A stretch of DNA of 64,000 nt from Hyphomicrobiaceae bacterium. Lineage in GTDB: Bacteria > Pseudomonadota > Alphaproteobacteria > Rhizobiales > Ancalomicrobiaceae. Below, in pieces: positions 26,371-34,636 of the stretch. Where the stretch lies: NCBI GenBank assembly GCA_016793065.1, contig JAEULV010000050.1, positions 1-64,000 of the forward strand, in the 5' to 3' direction. The notes under the pieces are model-generated. The model was not told where the DNA came from. It searched no databases and was given only the letters and a program-made list of their open reading frames with translations. A program made the translations under genes and the position numbers. Position 1 is the stretch's first letter. Every line of letters begins with the position of its first letter.

Positions 26371-26771
26371 GCGATTGCGGCGGCGGACCACCTCCGCGCC
26401 GGCGGAACTCAACTCGGGCAACTCGACACGGCACGGGCATCGATCGGCCGCCTGTGCCGGCCAACGACGCACAACGCGAATCGCCGCGGGGCGCCGCGCT
26501 CACTTTGCCCGACCCGCCCGGATTCGACCAGCGTCGACGCCGCCCAAGGGGGCTGGCGCGGGCGTCATCGATTCGATCGCCGGCTTATCCCCGGAAATCC
26601 CGGCGGCAACAAGGCCCGCGCGCGAAAGCCCGCCATTTCATTCATTGCGCCTCAGGTGAGACGCTTTGTCACAGGTATTCTACAAATGGCGTATTCACGT
26701 AGCCAAGCCGCAATTTCGCCCGTTTTGATCATTGCGGCGGCGGCGAGTTTGTGCTTTTCAGTGTAGACGCA

Positions 26772-26785
26772 TTGATTTAGATCAA
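26772..26785. promoter_or_regulatory. FNR/FixK-type binding site
   Basis: TTGATTTAGATCAA matches the FNR/FixK/Anr consensus TTGAT-N4-ATCAA at every defined position. It lies 243 bp upstream of the ctaC start codon, in the AT-rich part of the leader. Crp/Fnr-family regulators bind such sites in response to oxygen level, so the aa3 oxidase operon is probably oxygen-controlled. Whether the site activates or represses depends on the promoter position, which is not mapped. Confidence 0.75.
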
Positions 26786-26866
26786 TTCGGACTTTTGCAA
26801 TCCTGCGTTTGAATGGATTCAAGGGTGCGGCATTTCACCTCTTTGTGGCGCAGGTCACCGAGGTGT

Positions 26867-26881
26867 TTGATCGACGATCAA
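26867..26881. promoter_or_regulatory. Second FNR-like palindrome with odd spacing
   Basis: TTGATCGACGATCAA is a perfect palindrome around a central A, with the same half-sites TTGAT and ATCAA but 5 instead of 4 central bases. Its centre is 95-96 bp from the first box. The extra base would change the helical phase of the half-sites, so it may bind a different regulator or bind weakly. Confidence 0.45.
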
Positions 26882-26911
26882 TAAGAACGATTTAACGAAC
26901 ATGTTCCGCAT

Positions 26912-26930
26912 CCTAGGGGAAAACCCTAGG
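26912..26930 (+). other. Hairpin in the ctaC leader
   Basis: CCTAGGG (26912-26918) and CCCTAGG (26924-26930) form a perfect 7-bp stem with loop GAAAA. It lies about 100 bp upstream of the ctaC start and is probably within the mRNA leader, where it could stabilise the message or act in attenuation. No T-run follows. Confidence 0.45.
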
Positions 26931-27027
26931 CCAACGGGGCCGAAATCCGCCGACGGCTTCGGTCGTTCGCAGATGCAAATGCCTCCCGCCGCGCGCCGGG
27001 AGGTGATGAGGGAAGGGGAGAACCGCC

Positions 27028-27900
27028 GTGATCCGCAGGCTGAACGCGTCAGGCAAATTCGGTATCTTCGTGCTGGCGGGGCTTGCCCTCGCCGCGCTCG
27101 CGACGTCGGCCATGGCCGGCCAGCCGGTGCCGGGCGGCATGGGCCTCCAGCCGGCCGGTACGGCGGTGATGGAGCATATCCGTTCCTTCGAGCGCTACAC
27201 GTTCTGGATCGTCACCGCGATCACCGTGTTCGTGCTGGCGCTCCTCGTCATCGTGATGGTCAAGTTCAACGCCAAGTCCAACCCGACCCCGGCGACCTTC
27301 ACCCATCACACCGGCCTCGAAATCGCCTGGACGCTGATCCCGGTGCTGATCCTGGTGGCGATCGCCATTCCCTCCTTCCGGCTGCTTTACGAGGAAGTGG
27401 TGATCCCGAAGGCGGACATGACCGTGAAGGTCGTCGGCCACACCTGGTATTGGGAGTACGAATATCCCGACCACCAGAACCTCCGCTTCGACGCCAACCT
27501 GCTCGAGGGCGCCGACCTCGCCAAGAAGAAGGATGGCGCCTACCTGCTGTCGACCGACAACGAACTGGTTGTCCCGGTCGGCAAGACGGTCCGCGTCGAG
27601 GTCACCGCCGCCGACGTCATTCACTCCTGGTACGTGCCGTCCTTCGGCGTCCAGATGTACGCGATCCCCGGCCGCCTGAACGAAACCTGGTTCAAGGCCG
27701 AGCGTCCCGGCATCTACTACGGCCAGTGCAACATGATCTGCGGCGCCCGCCACGCCTACATGCCGATCGCCATTCGCGTCGTGTCCGAGGAGCAGTTCGG
27801 CAAGTGGGTGGTCGAGGCCAAGACCAACCTCAACAACGCCAACAAGCTGCTCGCCGACATGCTTGATGCCGAGGCCGCCAAAAAGGTCGCCAGCCGCTGA
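27028..27900 (+). CDS. ctaC: Cytochrome c oxidase subunit II
   Basis: Accepts electrons from cytochrome c at the CuA centre and passes them to heme a of subunit I. The 290-residue protein starts with GTG (GGAAGGGGAG upstream), has a signal peptide, two membrane helices (TFWIVTAITVFVLALLVIVM and WTLIPVLILVAIAIPSF) and a periplasmic cupredoxin domain with the electron-entry aromatic motif HTWYWEYEY. CuA ligands are H199, C234, C238, H242 and M245. The conserved glutamate between the two cysteines is a methionine here (CNMIC, M236), which is unusual. It is first in the operon ctaC-ctaD-ctaB-coxF-ctaG-ctaE and is preceded by a long regulatory region with an FNR-type box. Confidence 0.97.
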   Translation: MIRRLNASGKFGIFVLAGLALAALATSAMAGQPVPGGMGLQPAGTAVMEHIRSFERYTFWIVTAITVFVLALLVIVMVKFNAKSNPTPATFTHHTGLEIAWTLIPVLILVAIAIPSFRLLYEEVVIPKADMTVKVVGHTWYWEYEYPDHQNLRFDANLLEGADLAKKKDGAYLLSTDNELVVPVGKTVRVEVTAADVIHSWYVPSFGVQMYAIPGRLNETWFKAERPGIYYGQCNMICGARHAYMPIAIRVVSEEQFGKWVVEAKTNLNNANKLLADMLDAEAAKKVASR

Positions 27901-28007
27901 TCCCGCGCGCCCGGGCAACCGGGCGCCGGCCCCACACGACCGCCGGAGGCTCGAGCCCGCCAGGGTTCGCCTCCTGAATTCGAACGAGATACCCCAGGAG
28001 TGGAACG

Positions 28008-29630
28008 ATGGCGCACGCAGCCGCCCACGACGATCATCACGGCATTCCGACCGGCTGGCGTCGTTACGTCTATTCGACCAATCATAAGGACATCGGCACG
28101 ATGTACCTTATCTTCGCGATCCTCGCCGGCATCTTCGGCGGCGCGTTGTCGGTCCTGATGCGCATGGAACTGCAGAACCCCGGTCTGCAGATCTTCGCCG
28201 ACCCGCACACCTACAATGTCGTGACCTCGGCCCACGGCCTGATCATGATCTTCTTCGTGGTCATGCCGGCGCTGATCGGCGGTTTCGCCAACTGGTTCGT
28301 GCCGATCATGATCGGCGCGCCGGACATGGCCTTCCCGCGCATGAACAACATCTCGTTCTGGCTGCTGGTGCCGGCCTTCACCCTGCTGTTCCTGTCGCTG
28401 TTCGTCGAAGGTCCGCCCGGCGGCCTCGGCTTCGGCGGCGGCTGGACCATCTACCCGCCGCTGTCCGGCCTTGCCGGCCATCCCGGCCCGGCGATGGACT
28501 TCCTCATCCTGTCGCTGCACATCGCCGGCGCGTCGTCGATCCTCGGCGCCATCAACTTCATCACCACGATCATCAACATGCGTGCGCCTGGAATGACCTT
28601 CCACAAGATGCCGCTGTTTGCCTGGTCGATCCTGGTCACTGCCTTCCTGCTGCTGCTGTCGCTGCCGGTCCTGGCGGGCGGCATCACCATGCTGCTGACC
28701 GACCGCAACTTCGGCACCACCTTCTTCGTGCCGGAAGGCGGCGGCGACCCGATCCTGTTCCAGCACCTGTTCTGGTTCTTCGGCCACCCCGAAGTCTACA
28801 TCATGATCCTGCCGGCCTTCGGCATCGTCAGCCACATCATCTCGACCTTCACCCGTCGTCCGATCTTCGGCTATCTCGGCATGGCCTATGCCATGGTCGC
28901 CATCGGCGCCGTCGGCTTCATCGTCTGGGCCCACCACATGTACACGGTCGGCCTGTCGGTCGACGTTCAGGCCTATTTCGTCGCCGCCACCATGATCATC
29001 GCGGTGCCGACCGGCGTGAAGATCTTCTCGTGGATCGCCACCATGTGGGGCGGCTCCATGCGCTTCGAGACGCCGATGGTCTGGGCGATCGGCTTCATCT
29101 TCCTGTTCACTCTCGGCGGCGTCACCGGCGTGCAGCTCTCCAACGCCGCGCTCGACCGGGTGATCCATAACTCCTACTACGTCGTCGCCCACTTCCACTA
29201 CGTGCTGTCGCTCGGCGCCGTGTTCGGCATCTTCGCCGGCTGGTACTACTGGTTCCCGAAGATGTTCGGCTACATGGTGAACGACACCATCGGCAAGGTG
29301 CATTTCTGGGTCACCTTCGTCGGCGTCAACCTGGTGTTCTTCCCGCAGCACTTCCTCGGCCTGCAGGGCATGCCGCGCCGCTACATCGACTATCCGATCG
29401 AGTTCCACTTCTGGAACCAGGTGTCGTCGGTCGGCTCCTACATCTCCGGCTTCGCCGTGCTGATCTTCCTCTATGGCGTCTGGGAAGCCTTCGCCAAGAA
29501 GCGGGTCGCCGGTGCCGATCCGTGGGAGACGATCCCGGTCACCCGGACGCTCGAATGGACGCTGCCGTCGCCGGTGCCGTTCCACCAGTTCGAGACCCTG
29601 CCGCGCATCGACGCCAAGTCGGTGCACTGA
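28008..29630 (+). CDS. ctaD: Cytochrome c oxidase subunit I
   Basis: Catalytic subunit of the aa3-type proton-pumping oxidase, 540 residues with 12 membrane helices. It carries low-spin heme a, heme a3 and CuB. The N-terminus has the family start [18 protein letters not shown]. The motif [12 protein letters not shown] contains CuB ligand H260, the proton-channel glutamate E262 and the cross-linked tyrosine Y264, so this is a type A1 oxidase with both D and K channels. [12 protein letters not shown] and [19 protein letters not shown] contain the other CuB and heme ligands. The gene lies 107 bp after ctaC, with CAGGAG before the ATG. Confidence 0.98.
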   Translation: MAHAAAHDDHHGIPTGWRRYVYSTNHKDIGTMYLIFAILAGIFGGALSVLMRMELQNPGLQIFADPHTYNVVTSAHGLIMIFFVVMPALIGGFANWFVPIMIGAPDMAFPRMNNISFWLLVPAFTLLFLSLFVEGPPGGLGFGGGWTIYPPLSGLAGHPGPAMDFLILSLHIAGASSILGAINFITTIINMRAPGMTFHKMPLFAWSILVTAFLLLLSLPVLAGGITMLLTDRNFGTTFFVPEGGGDPILFQHLFWFFGHPEVYIMILPAFGIVSHIISTFTRRPIFGYLGMAYAMVAIGAVGFIVWAHHMYTVGLSVDVQAYFVAATMIIAVPTGVKIFSWIATMWGGSMRFETPMVWAIGFIFLFTLGGVTGVQLSNAALDRVIHNSYYVVAHFHYVLSLGAVFGIFAGWYYWFPKMFGYMVNDTIGKVHFWVTFVGVNLVFFPQHFLGLQGMPRRYIDYPIEFHFWNQVSSVGSYISGFAVLIFLYGVWEAFAKKRVAGADPWETIPVTRTLEWTLPSPVPFHQFETLPRIDAKSVH

Positions 29631-29761
29631 TCGCGCCGGGCACGGACGGCGCCAAGCCCTCCGTGCCCGCGCATCCCGTCGTTTCGCCGCGTCGCCGGCC
29701 GTGACCCAAATCGATTCGAACAACCGGGCGGACCCTCGCCGCGGGTGGAGATGCAAACCCC

Positions 29762-30694
29762 ATGTCGCTGATCGACCGTACCGACATCGGCGTTTCCGAA
29801 TGGGCTGGCGGCAATGCCTCCCCGGCTGACTATTTCGCCCTGCTCAAGCCGCGGGTGATGTCACTCGTCGTTTTCACCGCGCTCGCCGGCGTCATCATGG
29901 CGCCCGGCCAGCTGCATCCGGTGCTCGCCTTCGTTTCGATCCTCTGCATCGCCGTCGGCGCCGGCGCCTCGGGCGCCCTCAACATGTGGTACGATGCCGA
30001 CATCGACCGGCTGATGACCCGCACGGCCACCCGCCCGATCCCGGCCGGCAAGGTCACGCCCGACGAGGCGCTCGCCTTCGGCATGGCGCTGTCCTTCGGC
30101 TCGGTCCTGGTTCTCGGCATCGTCGCCGGCTGGTTCGCCGCCGCCTTCCTTGCATTCACCATCTTCTTCTACGTCGTCGTCTACACCATGTGGCTGAAGC
30201 GCTCGACGCCGCAGAACATCGTCATCGGCGGCGCCGCCGGCGCCTTCCCGCCGATGATCGGCTGGGCCTGCGTCACCGGCGGCGTTTCGGTCGAAAGCTG
30301 CCTGATGTTCGCGCTGATCTTCATCTGGACGCCGCCGCATTTCTGGTCGCTGGCGCTGCTGAAATCCGAGGACTACGCCCGCGCCGGTGTGCCGATGCTG
30401 CCCAATGTCGCCGGCCCCGACGCCACCCGCGCCCAGATCCTCGCCTATTCGCTGCCGACCGTGATCGTCGGCCTAGCCCCCGGCCTGATCGGTATGGCCG
30501 GCCTCGTCTACGGCGTCGTCGCGGCGCTGTTCGGCCTCGGCTTCCTCTACCACGCCTGGCGCGTCTACCGCGTCCGCGACGGCATCGAGGCCCGCAAGGC
30601 CGCCGGCCGGATGTTTGGCTTCTCGATCCTCTATCTCTTCACCCTGTTCGCTGTTCTGGTCGCCGAGCACCTTGTGCTTGGCATGATGGGATGA
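29762..30694 (+). CDS. ctaB: Protoheme IX farnesyltransferase (heme O synthase)
   Basis: Converts heme B to heme O, the precursor of heme A in the oxidase. The 310-residue protein has about nine membrane helices and belongs to the UbiA superfamily. The first aspartate-rich motif is [15 protein letters not shown] followed by RPIPAGK, and the second conserved region is [20 protein letters not shown], diagnostic for heme O synthases. Residue lengths and motif order match CtaB of other Alphaproteobacteria. It is within the oxidase operon; its stop codon overlaps the ATG of the small coxF gene (ATGA), showing translational coupling. Confidence 0.97.
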   Translation: MSLIDRTDIGVSEWAGGNASPADYFALLKPRVMSLVVFTALAGVIMAPGQLHPVLAFVSILCIAVGAGASGALNMWYDADIDRLMTRTATRPIPAGKVTPDEALAFGMALSFGSVLVLGIVAGWFAAAFLAFTIFFYVVVYTMWLKRSTPQNIVIGGAAGAFPPMIGWACVTGGVSVESCLMFALIFIWTPPHFWSLALLKSEDYARAGVPMLPNVAGPDATRAQILAYSLPTVIVGLAPGLIGMAGLVYGVVAALFGLGFLYHAWRVYRVRDGIEARKAAGRMFGFSILYLFTLFAVLVAEHLVLGMMG

Positions 30695-30870
30695 CGCCGA
30701 TGACCACGCTCGAAACCACCGAAACCGGCATCCGCCTCACTGACGAACAGAAGAAGCGCCGCAGTCAGCGCAACTGGGCGATCGGCCTGGCGCTCGGGGC
30801 GCTGGTGGCGCTGTTCTATGCCGTGACCATCGTCAAGCTGGGCCCCGGCATCCTCAATCGTCCGCTCTGA
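30691..30870 (+). CDS. coxF: CoxF-like small membrane protein
   Basis: A 59-residue single-span membrane protein encoded between ctaB and ctaG, the position of coxF in alphaproteobacterial oxidase operons. The N-terminus is hydrophilic ([13 protein letters not shown]), followed by one membrane helix ([20 protein letters not shown]) and the ending [11 protein letters not shown], close to the family pattern. It is thought to help assembly or stability of the oxidase, but its precise role is not established. An internal ATG at 30700 would shorten it by three residues. The 4-base overlap with ctaB suggests coupled translation. Confidence 0.85.
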   Translation: MTPMTTLETTETGIRLTDEQKKRRSQRNWAIGLALGALVALFYAVTIVKLGPGILNRPL

Positions 30871-30916
30871 TCGCCCGCGCTGATCGTCCCCTGCAGCTTG
30901 CAACGAGATCCCCGGA

Positions 30917-31510
30917 ATGACCCAAGGCCACGCGCCCGATCCCGCCAGCGCCTCCCGGCATCGCACCGTCGCGATCGCCGGCGTGACGCTGGTTGCGACC
31001 ATGTTCGGCGCCGCCTTTGCCGCCGTGCCGCTCTACGAGTGGTTCTGCAAGGTCACCGGCGTCGGCGGCACCACCCAGGTCGCCACGTCCGCCCCGGTGA
31101 CGCCGATCGACCGCCAGATCACCGTTCGCTTCGACAGCAACGTCCGGCAATTGCCGTGGAAATTCACCGCGCCGGCGCCGGTCACCGCCCGCATCGGCGA
31201 GATCGTCACCGTCAGCTATTTCGTCGAGAACACCGGCGCCGAGCCGACCTCCGGCACGGCGGTCTACAATGTCGTACCGCTGATCACCGGCTCGTTCTTC
31301 AACAAGCTGCAATGCTTCTGCTTCACCGAGCAGAAGCTTGCGCCGGGCGAGCGGCTGGAAATGCCGGTCGTGTTCTTCGTCGATCCCGCGATCGTCAACG
31401 ACAAGGACGGCGGCACCGTCTCGACCATCACCCTGTCCTATACCTTCTATCCCACCGCTAAACCGACCGCACCGTTGGCCGCCGCGCCGGCGCCGGCGAC
31501 GCGTCTATAA
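30917..31510 (+). CDS. ctaG: Cytochrome c oxidase assembly protein CtaG (Cox11)
   Basis: Copper chaperone that inserts CuB into subunit I. The 197-residue protein has one N-terminal membrane helix ([20 protein letters not shown]) with the following conserved [15 protein letters not shown], and a periplasmic immunoglobulin-like domain with the copper-binding motif LQCFCFTEQ (the CFCF cysteines) and [10 protein letters not shown]. The C-terminus [12 protein letters not shown] is typical. It lies between coxF and ctaE in the oxidase operon, as in most Alphaproteobacteria. The ending is extended by a Pro/Ala-rich tail of about 15 residues. Confidence 0.96.
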   Translation: MTQGHAPDPASASRHRTVAIAGVTLVATMFGAAFAAVPLYEWFCKVTGVGGTTQVATSAPVTPIDRQITVRFDSNVRQLPWKFTAPAPVTARIGEIVTVSYFVENTGAEPTSGTAVYNVVPLITGSFFNKLQCFCFTEQKLAPGERLEMPVVFFVDPAIVNDKDGGTVSTITLSYTFYPTAKPTAPLAAAPAPATRL

Positions 31511-31536
31511 ACCTGTTCAACGAGGCGAGGGCTGCC

Positions 31537-32412
31537 ATGGCGCAAACCAAGAACCACGATTACCATCTCGTCGACCCGAGCCCGTGGCCGTTCATCGGTT
31601 CGATGGGCGCGCTGGTGATGGCGCTCGGCGCCCTCGGCTTCATGAAATACGCCAAGGGCGAGCAGCTGTTGCTGTTCGGCCTCAACTGGGCGACGCCCTG
31701 GCTGTTCTTCGCCGGCCTGATCGCCGTTCTCTACACCATGTATGGCTGGTGGAAGGACGTCATCGTCGAAGCCGGGCAGGGCCATCACACCCGCGTCGTC
31801 AGCCTGCACCTGCGCTACGGCATGATCATGTTCATCGCCTCCGAGGTGATGTTCTTCGTGGCCTGGTTCTGGGGCTATTTCCACACCGCGCTGTTCGCCG
31901 GCGCCGAGATCCAGAACCTTCGGCATGAGTTCATCGGCGGCGTTTGGCCGCCCAAAGGCATCGAAACCTTCGATCCCTGGCACCTGCCGCTGCTCAACAC
32001 CCTGATCTTGCTGCTCTCCGGCACGACCGTCACCTGGGCCCACCACGCCCTGCTGCACGGCGATCGTCAGGGCCTGAAGAACGGGCTGGCGCTGACGGTG
32101 ATCCTCGGCTTCCTCTTCACCTGCCTGCAGGCCTACGAGTACAGCCACGCCGCCTTCCACTTCTCCGGCAACATCTATGGCGCCGCCTTCTTCATGGCCA
32201 CCGGCTTCCACGGTTTCCATGTCATCGTCGGCACCATCTTCCTGCTGATCTGCCTGATCCGTGCCTCAAAGGGCCACTTCACCGCCGAAAAGCACTTCGG
32301 CTTCGAAGCCGCTGCCTGGTACTGGCACTTCGTCGACGTGGTCTGGCTGTTCTTGTTCGCCGCCATCTATGTCTGGGGCTACGGCGGCGCGGTCGCAGGC
32401 GCCGGCCACTGA
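31537..32412 (+). CDS. ctaE: Cytochrome c oxidase subunit III
   Basis: Structural subunit III of the aa3 oxidase, 291 residues and seven membrane helices; it stabilises the active site against turnover inactivation. Family motifs: [19 protein letters not shown] at the N-terminus, [36 protein letters not shown] (with the carboxylate E) and [20 protein letters not shown] at the C-terminus. GAGGCGAGGG precedes the ATG. In many relatives a DUF983 gene follows; here it is absent and a hairpin and a structured repeat come next, then surf1. Confidence 0.97.
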   Translation: MAQTKNHDYHLVDPSPWPFIGSMGALVMALGALGFMKYAKGEQLLLFGLNWATPWLFFAGLIAVLYTMYGWWKDVIVEAGQGHHTRVVSLHLRYGMIMFIASEVMFFVAWFWGYFHTALFAGAEIQNLRHEFIGGVWPPKGIETFDPWHLPLLNTLILLLSGTTVTWAHHALLHGDRQGLKNGLALTVILGFLFTCLQAYEYSHAAFHFSGNIYGAAFFMATGFHGFHVIVGTIFLLICLIRASKGHFTAEKHFGFEAAAWYWHFVDVVWLFLFAAIYVWGYGGAVAGAGH

Positions 32413-32445
32413 TCGCCCGCATCGAACGTTAGACTTGAAAATCGG

Positions 32446-32469
32446 GCCCGGACGTGATCGCGTCCGGGC
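32446..32469 (+). terminator. Hairpin after ctaE
   Basis: A perfect 9-bp stem GCCCGGACG / CGTCCGGGC with a 6-base loop lies 34 bp after the ctaE stop. The following bases (TCGTTGCTG) are not a strong T-run, so termination may be partial, allowing read-through to surf1. Confidence 0.55.
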
Positions 32470-32542
32470 TCGTTGCTGTCGGGGCCGCCGCGCGTCGCCG
32501 CCGCTCCCCGGCGGTGACCGGCCGACCCGACCGTTACCCGCA

Positions 32543-32669
32543 GCTGATACCATCGAGCAATGAAAATGACCGATGGTATTCCTTGCGCGAATTTCTCTTG
32601 CCTCCGATGCAGATGGGGAATTCGCGCGTCTTCAAGGACCGGGTGCGCCAGCACTTCCGGCCCTTGGCA
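32543..32669. repeat. Structured intergenic repeat, copy 1 (before surf1)
   Basis: An element of about 127 bp with roughly 85% identity to a second copy at 33437-33561. It contains an inverted repeat ATACCATCG / CGATGGTAT, a second one CGCGAATTTC / GAATTCGCG, and a small hairpin GTGC-GCCA-GCAC at its right end. Such mosaic palindromic elements resemble the intergenic repeats of rhizobia. This copy is in the leader of surf1 and ends 11 bp before its start codon. Confidence 0.85.
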
Positions 32670-32679
32670 CGAGGCGCAG

Positions 32680-33441
32680 ATGTCCACCGAAGTTCCCTCG
32701 AAGCCGGCGCTGCTTGCCCCCACCTTCGCCATGCTGGTCGTCGTCGCCATCCTGATGGTGCTCGGCACCTGGCAGGTCGAACGGCTGAAATGGAAGACCG
32801 ACCTGATCGCCCGCGCCACCGCCCGCGCCGCCGCCCCGGCCGGCCCGCTGCCGGCGCCGGCCGACTGGGACCGCATCGATTTCGATGCGCTCGACTACAC
32901 CCCGGTTCGGCTGCAAGGACGGTTCGACAACGACACCGAGCTGCACGTCTTCTCGCCGCTGTCCGAGCCGCGCGGCCGCTTCGGCGGCCCCGGCTATCTG
33001 GTGTTGTCGCCCTTCATCCTTGATGATGGCAACGTCGTGCTGGTCAATCGCGGCTTCGTGCCGGAGGCGAGCAAGCAGCCCGCCAGCCGCCCCGCCGGTC
33101 GCATCGACGGCCCGACCGTCATCGAGGGCCTGCTGCGCCGGCGCGAGCCGCGCGATGCGATGACGCCGGCCGACGCCCGCGACCGCAATGTCTGGTTCGT
33201 CCGCGATGCCCGGGTGATGGCGGCGGCGGTCGGCCTCGATCCCACCCGGGTGGCGCCGTTCACCGTCGACGCCCGTGCCTCCGCCACCCCGCCCGGCGGC
33301 TTGCCCCAGGCCGGCGAAACCCGGCTGACCTTCACCAACAACCATCTCGGCTACGCCATCACCTGGTACGGACTGGCGCTGTGCTGCCTCGGCGTCTACC
33401 TGGTCTTCATTCGCAGCCAGCTCCGCCGCCGCGCTGGCTGA
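32680..33441 (+). CDS. surf1: SURF1 family protein (oxidase assembly)
   Basis: Assembly factor for cytochrome c oxidase that helps deliver heme A to subunit I. The 253-residue protein has two membrane helices, one at each end (APTFAMLVVVAILMVLGTWQ and AITWYGLALCCLGVYLVFI), with a periplasmic domain between. Family motifs are LGTWQVERLKWK, FDNDTELHVFSPL, GYLVLSPFIL, VLVNRGFVP and FTNNHLGYAITWYGLA. The ATG at 32680 is chosen because GAGG lies upstream and the longer frame would translate the structured repeat. The gene is unusual in being flanked on both sides by copies of the same repeat, the second of which includes its stop codon. Confidence 0.95.
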   Translation: MSTEVPSKPALLAPTFAMLVVVAILMVLGTWQVERLKWKTDLIARATARAAAPAGPLPAPADWDRIDFDALDYTPVRLQGRFDNDTELHVFSPLSEPRGRFGGPGYLVLSPFILDDGNVVLVNRGFVPEASKQPASRPAGRIDGPTVIEGLLRRREPRDAMTPADARDRNVWFVRDARVMAAAVGLDPTRVAPFTVDARASATPPGGLPQAGETRLTFTNNHLGYAITWYGLALCCLGVYLVFIRSQLRRRAG

Positions 33442-33561
33442 TACCATCGGGCTTTGAAAACGACCGATGGCATTCCTCGCGCGAATTTCTCACGCCGCTG
33501 ATGCAGATGGGAAATTCGCGTCTTCAAGGGCCGGGTGCGCCAGCACTTCCGGCCTTTGGCA
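33437..33561. repeat. Structured intergenic repeat, copy 2 (after surf1)
   Basis: The second copy of the element seen at 32543-32669, in the same orientation. It begins at GCTGATACCATCG, so the surf1 stop codon is inside the repeat. The inverted repeats are kept with compensatory-looking changes (ATACCATCG / CGATGGCAT and CGCGAATTTCTC / GGGAAATTCGCG). The copy ends 12 bp before the stop codon of the convergent pteridine reductase gene and may act as a transcription boundary. Confidence 0.85.
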
Positions 33562-33573
33562 TAAGCTCCCGCG

Positions 33574-34368
33574 CTATTCCTCGATCCCGACGACGTCCGG
33601 CGTTTCCCAGGCCAGATGCTGGCCGCCGTCGAGGGCGATCATCTGCCCGGTGATCGACGGCGTCTCCACCAGGAACCGGATCGTCCGGCCGAATTCCGCC
33701 AGATCCGGCCCCGCCCGCAGCAGCACCGCCCCCGCCTGCTTGGCGAAATCCTCCGGCGCCTGCCGGATATTCGCCAGCGTCGGCCCCGGACCAATGGCGT
33801 TGACGCGGATGCGCGGCGCCAGCGCCTGCGCCATCGTCCGCGTCGCCGCCCACAGCGCCGACTTGGCCATCGTATAGGAAAAGAACTGCGGTGTCGGCTT
33901 CCATACCCTTTGGTCGATGATGTTGATCACCTGACCGCCAGTCCCCGCCGGCAGCGCCTCGGCGAAGGCGCTCGCCAGCAGGCAGGGGGCGGTCAGGTTG
34001 ACCCGCAAATGCCGCTCCATCACCGCCAGATCCAGCGCCGTCGCCTCGTCGCGCTCGAAGATCGAGGCATTGTTGACGAGAAGGTCGACCGGCCCGAGCG
34101 CGGCGATCGCCGCCGGCAGGATCGACGCGATGCCGTTCGGATCGGCGAGATCGCCGACGACCACCGCCGCCACGCCGCCGTCGCCGTTGATCGCGGCGGC
34201 AAACGCCTCCGCTTCCTCGCGCGAGCGGTTACAGTGGATCGCGACCCGCCAGCCGTGCCGGACGAGATCCTCGACGATCGCCCGGCCGATGCGGCGGGCG
34301 CCGCCGGTGACAAGCGCGGTCCGGGGCGCGGCGAGCGGCGCGGCAGGGGTGGCAAGTCCATCGGTCAC
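33574..34368 (-). CDS. Short-chain dehydrogenase, pteridine reductase (PTR1/FolM)-like
   Basis: A 264-residue NADPH-type SDR. The dinucleotide loop is TGGARRIGRAI (residues 21-31), with arginine where most SDRs have glycine, as in pteridine reductases and FolM. NNAS at 99-102 is conserved. The catalytic triad reads D152-Y165-K169: INIID replaces the usual serine, followed by YTMAKSAL. This Asp-Tyr-Lys set and the flanking RVNAIGPGPTLAN strongly resemble PTR1 of Leishmania, so the likely activity is reduction of dihydropterin or dihydromonapterin. It stands alone and converges on surf1. Family certain; substrate inferred. Confidence 0.88.
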   Translation of the reverse strand: MTDGLATPAAPLAAPRTALVTGGARRIGRAIVEDLVRHGWRVAIHCNRSREEAEAFAAAINGDGGVAAVVVGDLADPNGIASILPAAIAALGPVDLLVNNASIFERDEATALDLAVMERHLRVNLTAPCLLASAFAEALPAGTGGQVINIIDQRVWKPTPQFFSYTMAKSALWAATRTMAQALAPRIRVNAIGPGPTLANIRQAPEDFAKQAGAVLLRAGPDLAEFGRTIRFLVETPSITGQMIALDGGQHLAWETPDVVGIEE

Positions 34369-34636
34369 GAACGGCGGCTCCGGGTTATCGCGTCATGAAA
34401 TGATACGTACATGGTCACAGTTTGGACCAAAACCCGGCCCGGTTCCGCCATCGCCAGGGTCCATCCTGCCACCATCGAAAACGGGGTGACGGGGCAACCT
34501 CGCTGTCTTGGCCTCACGCTGGCACCGGTGCAAGCCGTTGGGTTCCCGGGTGGCTGAAATGGACCGAAATCGAACCCGACCGGATCGGAGTGCCGTTGGC
34601 GCCCGGTCCGGTCAGGGGAAAAGTGGAGTATCCGAT

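Larger units (their letters stand above)
26371..27027. promoter_or_regulatory. Divergent regulatory region upstream of the cytochrome oxidase operon
   Basis: 657 bp without a supported gene, between the divergent IalB and ctaC genes. GC content drops strikingly in the second half. It holds a perfect FNR/FixK-type box (26772-26785), a longer palindrome containing the same half-sites (26867-26881) and a hairpin (26912-26930). The promoter of the oxidase operon and its long 5' leader must be here. No small gene with a good start signal was found. Confidence 0.7.

Noticed and set aside
27756-29756. A 666-codon minus-strand frame opposite ctaD
   Set aside because: Antisense of a highly conserved oxidase gene, rich in Asp, Arg, His and Glu as expected from complementary codons; no domain.
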